Shown piece by piece: positions 37,678 through 46,577 of a stretch of 64,000 bases of DNA. This DNA comes from JAKAGZ01 sp963783855 (GTDB taxonomy: Bacteria; Bacteroidota; Ignavibacteria; Ignavibacteriales; Ignavibacteriaceae). Under the pieces are notes generated by a model. It was given only the letters and a program-made list of their open reading frames with translations, was not told the DNA's origin and made no database searches. The stretch is taken from assembly GCA_963783855.1 (NCBI GenBank), contig CAWAPE010000013.1, forward strand, positions 159,607 to 223,606. Reading direction: 5' to 3'. The translations under genes were made by a program, and so were the position numbers. Positions within the stretch are counted from its first letter, which is position 1; every line of letters begins with the position of its first letter.

Positions 37678-38678
37678 CAGAGACTTAGCTTTATAATCCG
37701 ATCAATTAATTCTTCGAAGGGAATCCCAACCGCTTTTGCCATTTTCGGAACTAAACTTGTAGAAGTCATTCCCGGTAAAGTATTTCCCTCAAGACAATAA
37801 AATTTATTATCACTGCTCATCATATAATCAATTCTGCAATAAACACTACAGCCGAGAGCATTAAAAACTTCAAGTGAATCTTTTTGCAAAGCTTTGGCAA
37901 CACTTTCCGGAATATCTGCAGGGACAAAATATTCGCTCATTCCCTTTGTGTATTTACATTCATAATCATACAAACCATGCTTAGGCTTTATTTCAAGTAC
38001 AGGTAATGCTTTTTTATCTAAAATTGTGACGGTTAATTCTCTGCCTTCAATATATTCTTCTATTAATATTTTTTCAGAATATCTAAAAGAAAATTCCAGG
38101 CCTGTACTAACTTCTTCAGGATTATTACAAATTGTTAATCCAACAGTTGATCCTTCATCATTTGGCTTTATTACGCAGGGATAACCAATTTTTTCATCAA
38201 TCTTTTTTTTGATTGTATCCAGATCATATTTTTTCTTTTCAATAACCAGCCAGCGTGGAGTATTAATATCAAAATGCTTGAAAATGATCTTAGACATTGC
38301 TTTATCCATCGCAACGGAACTAGCCATTACATTTGACCCGGTATACTTAATTCCTCTTACTTCAAGCAATGATTGGATTGTTCCGTCCTCACCCCACTTC
38401 CCGTGTAAACCGAGAAATGCAAGATCCACATCATCAAACAAAGAGGAATTAACCGCCTCCAGGTAATTTCTTGTAGAAACTTTCGCAAAATCCTTCTCAT
38501 TAAAAAATGCATCCGGTTCTTTGGGTTGATTTACACCATAGGCAGGGTCAATAAGAATTGTCTCGTATCCAAGGGTTTTTAATGCGTTATAAATTGAGAA
38601 ACCAGATGACTTTGAAACTTCCCGCTCTGATGATGATCCACCAAGCAAAAGAGCAATTTTAGGTTTTTTATTTTCCAT
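37677..38678 (-). CDS. ddl: D-alanine--D-alanine ligase
   Basis: This cytoplasmic ATP-grasp enzyme makes the D-Ala-D-Ala dipeptide of peptidoglycan. It has 333 residues. Motifs are LLGGSSSEREVS at the start, FLGLHGKWGEDGTIQSLLE, YTGSNVMASSVAMDK, PCVIKPNDEGSTVGL and the C-terminal NTLPGMTSTSLVPKMA. The position normally held by Tyr/Phe in the ATP site looks ordinary, and there is no sign of a D-Ala-D-Lac variant. It is followed at once by the FtsB-like gene. Confidence 0.95.
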   Translation of the reverse strand: MENKKPKIALLLGGSSSEREVSKSSGFSIYNALKTLGYETILIDPAYGVNQPKEPDAFFNEKDFAKVSTRNYLEAVNSSLFDDVDLAFLGLHGKWGEDGTIQSLLEVRGIKYTGSNVMASSVAMDKAMSKIIFKHFDINTPRWLVIEKKKYDLDTIKKKIDEKIGYPCVIKPNDEGSTVGLTICNNPEEVSTGLEFSFRYSEKILIEEYIEGRELTVTILDKKALPVLEIKPKHGLYDYECKYTKGMSEYFVPADIPESVAKALQKDSLEVFNALGCSVYCRIDYMMSSDNKFYCLEGNTLPGMTSTSLVPKMAKAVGIPFEELIDRIIKLSL

Positions 38679-38707
38679 TTATTCAATATTTCCAGAGGAA
38701 TAAGAAA

Positions 38708-39364
38708 TTAAAAGATATTTTTTTTATCGGGCACCAGCCCGTAGGAACTTTTAGCAATATTAAACAATTCATTTACTTTATGTTCAGGCAGTTCCTTTTC
38801 ACCACCCATAATTCTGGCAAGCACAATTGTTTTTGCGGCCTGTTCAAGTTTTTCCATTTTGAAATATGCATCAGTCAAACCTTTGCCAAGAGTTACAGCA
38901 CCGTGATTTTGAAAAAGAAATGCCCAGGCGTGATCTATAAATGGCTCCATACTTAAAGGTAATTCATCGGTTGAAGGAGTTGCGTATTTGCAAAGGGGAA
39001 CCTTGCCCAGTGTTAATACAACTTCCGGAAAAACATTTTTTGTAAGCCCCTCACCGGCAGTAGCAATTGCAGTTGCAAAAACAGGATGACAGTGCACTAC
39101 CGCATTAACTTCCGACCTCCTTGAATATGCAAAAAGATGAATCTTATATTCTGTTGAAATTTTTCCTTTACCATTAATGATATTTCCGCCAGCGTCAATT
39201 TCAAGAATATCGTCTTCAGTTACATTTCCTTTATTTACAGCAGACCTGGTAATTAATATTGTGTTATCCGGAGTGAATACTGAAATGTTGCCATCGAACG
39301 CTGAGACAAAACCTTTCTCATATACTCTATGGCAAATATCTACCAGCTTCTTTATTTGCGACAT
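38708..39364 (-). CDS. class II aldolase/adducin family protein
   Basis: This 218-residue protein belongs to the fuculose-1-phosphate/rhamnulose-1-phosphate aldolase superfamily, which uses zinc. Zinc ligands appear in AVVHCHPVFATAIA and LFQNHGAVTLGKG. The N-terminal VSAFDGNISVFTPDN is also characteristic. It overlaps the Gfo/Idh/MocA gene by 13 bases. Substrate is unknown; aldolases of this type occur both in sugar catabolism and in Planctomycete-type microcompartments, which may matter given the EutN gene 4 kb away. Confidence 0.9.
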   Translation of the reverse strand: MSQIKKLVDICHRVYEKGFVSAFDGNISVFTPDNTILITRSAVNKGNVTEDDILEIDAGGNIINGKGKISTEYKIHLFAYSRRSEVNAVVHCHPVFATAIATAGEGLTKNVFPEVVLTLGKVPLCKYATPSTDELPLSMEPFIDHAWAFLFQNHGAVTLGKGLTDAYFKMEKLEQAAKTIVLARIMGGEKELPEHKVNELFNIAKSSYGLVPDKKNIF

Positions 39365-40341
39365 TTACTTTCCAATTCTTCCATTAATTGCAGGTTTATT
39401 AATCCATCATACCCTGTAATCATTGGTTGTTCGTTTTTTAGAAATGAATTCTGAACGGACTTCAGAAGATACAACAACTTATTTCCCCTTTTTCTAAATG
39501 CCTTTCTGCCTTCACCCTCCAACAGAATATTTAATTTGGCAGAAACATTTTTCTTTCCGATTAAATTCTCGATAGAAACAGCCCCTTTGTGTCCCAGTAT
39601 TTCAATTCTGTTAAAAGCCTTTTTATTATTAAAAGAGACACAAAAATGTCCATACCCGTTACTTTTAAATTTTATAATGGCAGAAGCAAAATCTTCAACC
39701 TCACTTTTATAGATTATATTATCAATCACTCCATCAATGGTTTGAATTTCGCCACCAAAAAATCTCATCAAATCTATTAAATGAGTTCCCAGATCACGTA
39801 AGGCACCGCCGCCACTTAAGTCTTTGTTAAACCTGAAGTTATTGCTTGGTGGAATATCGATATTAAAATTCATATGAATCGAAGTAAGTTTTCCTAGCAT
39901 CTGTGAGTCAAAAATTTCTTTTGCTTTTAGCACAAGCGGATGAAAACGATGGGCATAATTAACCGCAAGAAGTACGTTATTTTTTTCGCATATTTTAACA
40001 AGCTCTTCTGCCTGTGATGAACTCATTGCCAGTGGTTTTTCGCAAAGAATATTTTTTCCGGCTTCTGCAGCTTTTTTTACCTGTTCGTAGTGGTCCGCGT
40101 TCACACTTCCAATGTAAACAGCATTTATATTTGATTTTAGAAATTCATCATAGTTGCTAAAATGTGCGGTAGCTCCATATTTATCATAAAGCTCTTTTGC
40201 ACGTTTGGGGGAATTGCTAAATAAAGATTCAAGCGAACTTTTCCGTAGAAATTCCAGAGCAGGGATAAATGTAAGTTCAGAATATCTTCCGCACCCGGCA
40301 ACACCCCATTTTATTCTTTTTGCTTTTCGCTGTTTTCCCAT
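39352..40341 (-). CDS. Gfo/Idh/MocA family NAD(P)-dependent oxidoreductase
   Basis: This 329-residue enzyme has an N-terminal Rossmann domain (KWGVAGCGRYSELTFIPALE) and the family signature GKNILCEKPLAMSSSQAEEL, where the EKP lysine lies in the active site. The C-terminal alpha/beta domain contains GGGALRDLGTHLIDLMRFF with the catalytic Asp/His. It likely oxidises or reduces a sugar or cyclitol. Overlap with the aldolase gene suggests they act on linked metabolites. Confidence 0.9.
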   Translation of the reverse strand: MGKQRKAKRIKWGVAGCGRYSELTFIPALEFLRKSSLESLFSNSPKRAKELYDKYGATAHFSNYDEFLKSNINAVYIGSVNADHYEQVKKAAEAGKNILCEKPLAMSSSQAEELVKICEKNNVLLAVNYAHRFHPLVLKAKEIFDSQMLGKLTSIHMNFNIDIPPSNNFRFNKDLSGGGALRDLGTHLIDLMRFFGGEIQTIDGVIDNIIYKSEVEDFASAIIKFKSNGYGHFCVSFNNKKAFNRIEILGHKGAVSIENLIGKKNVSAKLNILLEGEGRKAFRKRGNKLLYLLKSVQNSFLKNEQPMITGYDGLINLQLMEELESKCRK

Positions 40342-40395
40342 ATTTTTAAATGCCTGAGCCCATTGGCCCTATTATTAGAGATTTCTTAAATCTAA

Positions 40396-41358
40396 TTATT
40401 TAGTTTTAAATAATTTAAGTCTGTTCATTAATTTTTTTACTGGCAAAGAATTTTGCATAATGTAAAAATGAACGCTTGGCACACCTTTACTTATTAATTC
40501 TTCAACCTGTGTTGCTGCCCATTCTACTCCAATATCAAGTACTTTTTCCGGCTTAGCTGAATAAACTTCTTCGGCCAGTGCATCTGGAATATTTATATAA
40601 AAATTCTTGGGAACATTTATCAGGTGTGCTTTAGTTGTTAATATTTTTACTCCCGGAATTATCGGTACGGTGATGCCTTCTTTCCTGCAAAGTTCCACAT
40701 ATTTGAAATAAACCTTGTTATCAAAAAACATCTGAGTTACAATATAATCAGCGCCAGCTTCAACTTTTTCTTTAGCAAATCTGACATCAGCTTTTAGATT
40801 GGGAGCTTCGAAATGTTTTTCCGGATATCCTCCAACGCCTACACAAAAGCTGGACGCCTTTGCATCGAGTAAATTTTCTTCCAGATATTTGCCACCATTC
40901 ATATCTGAAATCTGCTTTACAAGTTCAGAAGTATATCTATTTACACTTTTGCCTTCGGGAACTGGTTTATCGTAACCGTTGTCATCGCCTCTTATTGCAA
41001 GAACGTTTTCAATCCCGAGATATCCCAGTTCAATTAAGAAATCTTCTGTTTCTTCTCTTGTAAATCCTTTTGATAAAATATGTGGTACTGCATCAATGTT
41101 ATATTTATTCTGTATTAATGCACAAATACCAAGCGTACCGGGCCTTTTTCTTTTAACTATCTTCTTAATTCCCTTTGGAGTTTCATCGTAAATAACTTCA
41201 GCAGAATGACTTGTGATATCTATAAATGGAGGTTTATATTTTGCAATATCATCAATAACAGAGAGCAAACTTTTAATATCACCGCCTCGTTTTGGCGGAA
41301 TAAGCTCAAAACTGATTAAAGGTTCTTTAGCGTTTTCTAAATGTTCAGTAACTTTCAT
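40396..41358 (-). CDS. metF: methylenetetrahydrofolate reductase
   Basis: This flavoenzyme makes 5-methyl-THF for methionine synthesis. It has 320 residues, a single MTHFR barrel without the eukaryotic regulatory domain. It starts EPLISFELIPPKRGG with the catalytic Glu. DITSHSAEVIYDETPKG, ENVLAIRGDD (with the conserved RGD), GADYIVTQMFFDNKVYFKY and IIPGVKILTT follow. No SAM or cobalamin riboswitch fits in the 69-base gap upstream. Confidence 0.95.
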   Translation of the reverse strand: MKVTEHLENAKEPLISFELIPPKRGGDIKSLLSVIDDIAKYKPPFIDITSHSAEVIYDETPKGIKKIVKRKRPGTLGICALIQNKYNIDAVPHILSKGFTREETEDFLIELGYLGIENVLAIRGDDNGYDKPVPEGKSVNRYTSELVKQISDMNGGKYLEENLLDAKASSFCVGVGGYPEKHFEAPNLKADVRFAKEKVEAGADYIVTQMFFDNKVYFKYVELCRKEGITVPIIPGVKILTTKAHLINVPKNFYINIPDALAEEVYSAKPEKVLDIGVEWAATQVEELISKGVPSVHFYIMQNSLPVKKLMNRLKLFKTK

Positions 41359-41427
41359 ATTATCCCGTAATTCTTTTTGGAGCTTAAATTTAACATAATA
41401 TTAGATAAAGTTCATAGGTAAGAAAAA

Positions 41428-42480
41428 TTATTCGCTTTTCTCTATTCTAAGCAGCTTGTTGTTTGGGTTAGTTATTGATTTCTCGTCAGTCCTGACTTTC
41501 ACATAACCACCTCTCAGCCACATCTTAGTCATATCACTATAATGATCACTCATTACATTTCCCGATTCACCTGTGGTTAGAACCATGTAGAATTCATTTG
41601 GTTTTGAAAAATCATAAATATACCGCATAACCGGACCAAGCACATTTTCAAATTCCTTGTGCTTGAAAGGAGGATATTTATCAATGCTTTCATAAAAAGG
41701 ATATTCCGTATTGAATATTGTTGTTCCATCGCCGCCAATATTAAATGGGCCAATGTCAATTACATTATCTAGTAAGCCCGAGACTCCACTGAAGGCGTGC
41801 TTAAATGTTACCTGGTGGATTTTTCCCCACTGCCAGTTTTCAATATTCTTTCCTTGTTTTGTTTCCAGTTCTGTAAGAGCATCAGCAAAACTTTTTCTGA
41901 TTATTTCATTTTCGCTTTCAATCTGCGGGGTATTTACATTATCAAACCATGTACAAAATGGATTTTTAAGAACTCTTTCAAGACTTCTGTATGGGACATT
42001 TGAAACAAAAACAAACTCATTATAAAGATCACTGCCCATCTCATCTTCAAAAATATTTTTCATCAGATACTTTAAAAATGTTGCATAGACAGAAGGGACC
42101 TGACTAAATTCATTCATCTCGTAGTTCCAGTCTTTGAACATTTGAAGAGAAGCTGCCAGGTTCTTATCAGTTATTTTTACATCCTTAAATGCAGCTATAA
42201 TATATTTTGTAATCCCTTTTGCATAAGGTGATACAAAATCCATCTGAAATTTTTTGTAATCATTTACAGATAGTTTCTCTTTTGAATTAAGAAGCTGCGT
42301 AATTCTTTCAATCCGGGAGGAAGGTTCCCACAAATTAGAGATATAATAATTAAAATTTTTCAAAGTCTTATTGTTTGCAGAAGCAATAAAATTCTGAGCT
42401 GGATTAAAAAGAGTAGGGAATATTATTCTGTGAAACAAATCCTTTCCAATCATATTTATCAGTTGTACCATCAAGAACAA
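41428..42480 (-). CDS. penicillin acylase family protein, C-terminal part after a frameshift
   Basis: This frame holds the second half of the beta subunit of a penicillin-acylase-type Ntn hydrolase. True homology begins at FNPAQNFIASANNK, just after the shift site at the A run 42406-42410. The residues before it (from the ATG at 42480) are out-of-frame translation of the upstream part. Family features include NYYISNLWEPSSRIERITQL, WGKIHQVTFKHAF and MVLTTGESGNVMSDHYSDMT near the end. With the N-terminal part the whole protein would have about 818 residues, normal for the family. Confidence 0.88.
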   Translation of the reverse strand: MFLMVQLINMIGKDLFHRIIFPTLFNPAQNFIASANNKTLKNFNYYISNLWEPSSRIERITQLLNSKEKLSVNDYKKFQMDFVSPYAKGITKYIIAAFKDVKITDKNLAASLQMFKDWNYEMNEFSQVPSVYATFLKYLMKNIFEDEMGSDLYNEFVFVSNVPYRSLERVLKNPFCTWFDNVNTPQIESENEIIRKSFADALTELETKQGKNIENWQWGKIHQVTFKHAFSGVSGLLDNVIDIGPFNIGGDGTTIFNTEYPFYESIDKYPPFKHKEFENVLGPVMRYIYDFSKPNEFYMVLTTGESGNVMSDHYSDMTKMWLRGGYVKVRTDEKSITNPNNKLLRIEKSE

Positions 42481-43882
42481 ACGTTGAACTTGTTGAATTT
42501 CTTAAAGGAATTTTTGCTCCCAGCACGTATCCGATATTTCCGTCTTTATCTCCATAGACAAAATTTTGTCCGGGAACAGCAAATCCTTTTAACGCATTTT
42601 TAAAGTCACTCCAGTTCTTTGCTTTATTCACATCAAGCATTGCAGTTAGCTCATCGGTAACTTCATTACCCAGCCATTTCATACTTAAGGGTGGTGATTT
42701 GGGATGACCGGAATAAATAAATGAATAAGGATGAATTCCGCTTACAATTGGCCCATGATTTGTGGAATAAATTTTATACTTAACAGGCTTACCATTTTTT
42801 ACAAAAAGAGTATCAATAGTTACCTGTAATTGTTTCCAGGTTCCGTTGTAGAAATATTTAGTTTTTGATGAATCTAATTTTTCAAGATAAAAATCAGCAT
42901 CATCATTCATTACATTTGTCATTGCCCAGGAAATATCCTGATTTTTACCAATTACAATTGCAGGTGTTCCCGGTAAAGTAAATCCCGAAGTTTTCCAGTT
43001 ACCACCATTAACAACCGCTGTATACCAGGTACCCGGCGCACTAAAACCGAGATGAGTATCATTTGCGATTATTGGTTTACCTGATACAGATTTTCTCCCA
43101 TCAACGATCCAATTATTTGAGCCTATATGTGTCCCGCTCCAGCCCATAAATTTGCGGAACAGTTTATCCGTTTGAATAAAGTTATCCGTTATCTTAGGAT
43201 ATTTTTTCAATTCCGAAGGAATTATTGTTGGCGCATTCTCAGGATATTCCGGGAGTATTTCCTGTACTTTTGTTTCACCAAGTTTTTGTACCAGCTCAGT
43301 AAAAGAAACATCAACCCACCAGCTGATATTTAATTCCCAGCCCATCATTCTCATTATTTCAATGCTGTTTACAGGTTTCCATTTTTCTGGCTGATATCCT
43401 AAAAAATAAAATTCGACCGGATAATTTCCTTCAGCGTTTTTAATATAAAGATTAACACCGTTTGCATATGCTTCCAGCATCTTCTTAGTTTCAGGATTCA
43501 GACTTTGCAGGATTTTTTCAGATATATTTTTTAGCCCAACAGTTAAAAACATCTTATCAAAAGGAACTGTTTTTTCACCAAATAACTCACTTAACCTTCC
43601 TTCAGCGGCGCGTCTTGCCAGATCCATTGTAAACAGTCTGTCCTGAGCATGTACATATCCCATTGCAAAAGCTGCATCTTCCGGTGTCTTTGCCATTATA
43701 TATGGAATGGCTAATGAATCCCGGTAAATCTTAATTTCGCCGGAAATATTTTTTGCAGAAATTGTTTCAGAAAAATCAGGAAGAGACGCACGCAGCATGT
43801 GATAAAAAATAAATCCTGCTGCTAACAACAAAATTATAATTGAGGAAGAAACGCCTATTAATATTTTTAACCAGCGGGGCAT
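42404..43882 (-). CDS. penicillin acylase family protein, N-terminal part up to a frameshift
   Basis: This 492-residue open part begins with a membrane or signal helix (LIGVSSSIIILLLAAGFIFY), then the alpha chain (KIYRDSLAIPYIMAKTPEDA, MGYVHAQDRLFTMDLARRAA). The autocatalytic site follows: the beta-chain Ser nucleophile lies in HIGSNNWIVDG, then GKPIIANDTHLGFSAPGTWY. The frame ends early at QNNIPYSF. Removing one base from the five-base run at 42406-42410 joins it to FNPAQNF in the other frame. It is probably a periplasmic amidohydrolase, perhaps for acyl-homoserine lactones or amides; substrate is unknown. Confidence 0.9.
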   Translation of the reverse strand: MPRWLKILIGVSSSIIILLLAAGFIFYHMLRASLPDFSETISAKNISGEIKIYRDSLAIPYIMAKTPEDAAFAMGYVHAQDRLFTMDLARRAAEGRLSELFGEKTVPFDKMFLTVGLKNISEKILQSLNPETKKMLEAYANGVNLYIKNAEGNYPVEFYFLGYQPEKWKPVNSIEIMRMMGWELNISWWVDVSFTELVQKLGETKVQEILPEYPENAPTIIPSELKKYPKITDNFIQTDKLFRKFMGWSGTHIGSNNWIVDGRKSVSGKPIIANDTHLGFSAPGTWYTAVVNGGNWKTSGFTLPGTPAIVIGKNQDISWAMTNVMNDDADFYLEKLDSSKTKYFYNGTWKQLQVTIDTLFVKNGKPVKYKIYSTNHGPIVSGIHPYSFIYSGHPKSPPLSMKWLGNEVTDELTAMLDVNKAKNWSDFKNALKGFAVPGQNFVYGDKDGNIGYVLGAKIPLRNSTSSTFVLDGTTDKYDWKGFVSQNNIPYSF

Positions 43883-43983
43883 TTATTGTATCGTTAATTG
43901 AAAAAAATCGCCTTAAAATCTCAAAAACAATATTTTTTAGAAAACATTTGTCAAAGAGAAATTAAGGCGCAAATATTTTAAGT

Positions 43984-44439
43984 TTAAGGTTTTAGTACCA
44001 TTAAAACTACAGCAATATAAGGAGCAATTGTTGCAACAGATCCCCAGAGATTCCATTGCTTTGAAAGCTTTTCATATTCATCCCACTTGAATTTGCTTTC
44101 ATCATTTGCAAGAGCAAACATTTTTTTCTGCAACGGAACCACTTTTGCCATAAATGCGGCAGCTGAAATGACAACCATTATAAGTCCCCACATAATCCAG
44201 GGAGTTTCCATCTCATACCCGGCTGTCATCTGTGCACCAAATCCAAAAATAATAAGGAACGTTACAGCAGGCATTGTAAAAAACCTGTCTGCCCTTATTA
44301 TATTTTTCAAAGTATCCGCAATTTTAATTCTGTCTTTCGTTCTGTCCGCGGCGGATTTCCAGAACGGAGCAATCGTTATATTCCCCATAAATAATATTAC
44401 TGCAATAATGTGCAATAATTTCCAGATCAAATAAACCAT
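43984..44439 (-). CDS. DUF2269-type integral membrane protein
   Basis: This 151-residue protein has four membrane helices. The first, LIWKLLHIIAVILFMGNITI, holds a conserved His followed by FMGN, a hallmark of the DUF2269/CopD-like group. The His residues could bind haem or metal, but that is not established. It stands alone between the acylase gene and the M48 peptidase gene. Confidence 0.78.
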   Translation of the reverse strand: MVYLIWKLLHIIAVILFMGNITIAPFWKSAADRTKDRIKIADTLKNIIRADRFFTMPAVTFLIIFGFGAQMTAGYEMETPWIMWGLIMVVISAAAFMAKVVPLQKKMFALANDESKFKWDEYEKLSKQWNLWGSVATIAPYIAVVLMVLKP

Positions 44440-44518
44440 AGTTATTCCTTTTAAATTAGTATAATCTTAAAATTAGTAGTTTAATATAATAATATTGTGA
44501 GAAGAAAATTTAATAGAT

Positions 44519-45325
44519 TCATTTCCTGTAATATGTCATAGCCTCAGGCATCTCATTCTTAATATCTTCAATCCTTGACTGATCTGAGGGGTGATCACTT
44601 AAAAACTCCGGTGGTGCATTTCCTTTTTGAGCTTCAGCCATTCTATGCCAGAAATTAAGCGCCTCATTCGGATTATAACCGGCAATAGCCATAAAAATTA
44701 GTCCCAGGTGATCAGCCTCACTTTCCTGAGTCCTGCTGAAAGGTAATAAGACACCCAATTGTGCACCAACCCCGAATGCCGCCATAAAAATATTTTGTGT
44801 TTCCTGTGGTTTGTTTTTTATTGCCTGCGATAGTGCGGCCCCACCCAGTTGAGTCAATAATGCCTGGCTCATTCTTTCATTTCCGTGTTTTGCAACAGCG
44901 TGTGCTATTTCGTGTGCTAGTACTACCGCTAGTCCAGCTTCATTTTTAGTCAAAGGAAGAATCCCCGTATAAACCACTACCTTTCCACCGGGCATACACC
45001 ATGCATTTACCTGCTTGCTATCAATTACATGAAATTCCCATTTATAACCATCAAGTTGGGATGAAAGATTTTTTTCTGTAAAATATTTTTCAACAGCATC
45101 CGCAATTTTTCTACCAACTTTATTTACAAGGTTAATATCACGCCTGTTCGTACTCTCTTTATTATCTTTCAGAAACTGATCATACTGACTGAAACTCATC
45201 GAGAGCATCTGGTTATCCGGAATCAGGTCGAGCTGTTTTCTGCCTGTTATCGGCACGGTGCTGCACGAAGACAGGAAAAGCGACATAAATAAAATTATAG
45301 TAACAAATAAATGTTGCTTTTTCAT
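44519..45325 (-). CDS. M48 family metalloprotease lipoprotein
   Basis: This 268-residue protein is a zinc protease of the LoiP/YcaL/BepA type, with an N-terminal lipoprotein signal (FMSLFLSSCST, Cys21). The catalytic site is HEIAH at residues 138-142 with Glu139. The third ligand is in RTQESEADHLGLIFMAIAGY. The tail has FLSDHPSDQSRIEDIKNEMP, typical of the family. It probably acts at the outer membrane in protein quality control. It lies just downstream of the cbb3 operon and may be separate from it. Confidence 0.93.
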   Translation of the reverse strand: MKKQHLFVTIILFMSLFLSSCSTVPITGRKQLDLIPDNQMLSMSFSQYDQFLKDNKESTNRRDINLVNKVGRKIADAVEKYFTEKNLSSQLDGYKWEFHVIDSKQVNAWCMPGGKVVVYTGILPLTKNEAGLAVVLAHEIAHAVAKHGNERMSQALLTQLGGAALSQAIKNKPQETQNIFMAAFGVGAQLGVLLPFSRTQESEADHLGLIFMAIAGYNPNEALNFWHRMAEAQKGNAPPEFLSDHPSDQSRIEDIKNEMPEAMTYYRK

Positions 45326-45430
45326 AATATTCCCTGATTATAATTTAAGAAACGAACTTAAGTTAAATGAAGATAAACAAATTAGATTTACAATAAAACA
45401 AGCTATAATCACAATTAGTTTACAATAGGC

Positions 45431-46132
45431 TCATTTGTGCATCATTTCCATCTGCCCGTGCGCACCCATTTTAGGACTTAAATACGGGATACCAAGATTC
45501 AGTCCGCGAAGAATAAAGATTACAGCAAATAGAATTGCAAATGCGGGAGTAAGTTTTCTCAACTTTTGCCTGAAACCAGGATTAATAAATTTTCCGAAAA
45601 CCGAAACAACAAACATAGCCGGAAAAGTTCCAAGTCCGAAGAAAATCATTACAAGCATTCCTGTAACGGGGTTGGCAACAGCAATTGCGCCAGCCAGGCC
45701 CATATAAACAAAACCACATGGAAGAAATCCATTTAAAACGCCGATGGTTAAAAATGATGAAATAGTTTTTTGTTGAAATAATTTACCGATTGATAATTTG
45801 AGAGGAGAAATAATATTCTGTACAACAGAGAGAGAAAGCAAATTATTTTTAACTTTGCCGGGCAGAAAGATAAAAAGAACAATTAAAGCCCCCAGGAATA
45901 TTGACAGCCCCTGTTGAAATCCCCAGAGAGAAATTTTTTGTCCCAGCCAACCGAATATAAGTCCCATAATGGCGTAGGATATAATCCTGCCAATGTTGTA
46001 TAATATTCTTCCAACGACAAAAGTTGTATTTGAAGAATTTGGTACCGGAAGCGCCAGTGCTATTGGCCCGCACATTCCTATGCAGTGAAAACTTCCTAAA
46101 AAACCGATAGATAGAGCCGCTATTAATTCCAT
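45431..46132 (-). CDS. SafE/UreH-type sulfite exporter-like membrane protein
   Basis: This 233-residue protein has about six membrane helices. It starts ALSIGFLGSFHCIGMCGPIA, with the His and Cys-x3-Cys cluster of the UreH_2/TauE-SafE group, which is linked to metal transport and cytochrome assembly. GFLPCGFVYMGLAGAIA is the second conserved part. It follows fixH by 1 base as the last gene of the cbb3 operon, where such proteins are thought to help supply copper. The role is inferred from context. Confidence 0.85.
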   Translation of the reverse strand: MELIAALSIGFLGSFHCIGMCGPIALALPVPNSSNTTFVVGRILYNIGRIISYAIMGLIFGWLGQKISLWGFQQGLSIFLGALIVLFIFLPGKVKNNLLSLSVVQNIISPLKLSIGKLFQQKTISSFLTIGVLNGFLPCGFVYMGLAGAIAVANPVTGMLVMIFFGLGTFPAMFVVSVFGKFINPGFRQKLRKLTPAFAILFAVIFILRGLNLGIPYLSPKMGAHGQMEMMHK

Positions 46133-46133
46133 A

Positions 46134-46577
46134 TTAATTCAGCATTAATGATTTTTCAAAAAAATATTCGCTTTTATTTGAAGACCAGTCTATTTTTAAT
46201 TTCCACAATCCCCTGTCGAGTTTACTGATATCAAGAGACTGACTGAAATTATTATCAACACTTATTGGGATTTTAAAGTCCTTATGTAAATCTGACGGGC
46301 GATAGAAATAAAGTTCACCTTCCGGCTTATTCTCCTTTGGAAATTTAAGAGTAACTAAATTACCAGAATAATTTATTGTAATATTTTCATTTAGCTCAGC
46401 AGTTCTTTTTTCTTTGTCTATCTGCTGCTGAAATTTGATTTCTTTATCATAGTATTTATCAGTAACCAGGTCAACTTCACGGTTCATCATTACGGCAACT
46501 ATTGCAATAATTATTCCCATAAAAAGAATAATAGTAAGAAATATTCCCCAGCCCCAGTTCCATTTAATCTTCATCAT
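46134..46577 (-). CDS. FixH/CcoH family cbb3 oxidase assembly protein
   Basis: This protein of about 147 residues has one membrane helix (GWGIFLTIILFMGIIIAIVA) followed by VMMNREVDLVTDKYYDKEI, the FixH hallmark with the conserved YY. A beta-rich periplasmic domain follows. It is needed for stable assembly of cbb3 oxidase. The frame is open further up to 46610 inside ccoG, but the ATG at 46577 has a GGA at the right distance. It overlaps ccoG by 14 bases. Confidence 0.85.
   Translation of the reverse strand: MMKIKWNWGWGIFLTIILFMGIIIAIVAVMMNREVDLVTDKYYDKEIKFQQQIDKEKRTAELNENITINYSGNLVTLKFPKENKPEGELYFYRPSDLHKDFKIPISVDNNFSQSLDISKLDRGLWKLKIDWSSNKSEYFFEKSLMLN

Noticed and set aside
41359..41427. 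A SAM or cobalamin riboswitch before metF.
   Set aside because: The gap is only 69 bases and shows no conserved core or terminator-like stem.
42420..42480. The ATG at 42480 as a true start of a separate C-terminal acylase protein.
   Set aside because: The first 20 or so residues are a shifted reading of the upstream acylase part; homology begins only after the frameshift site.
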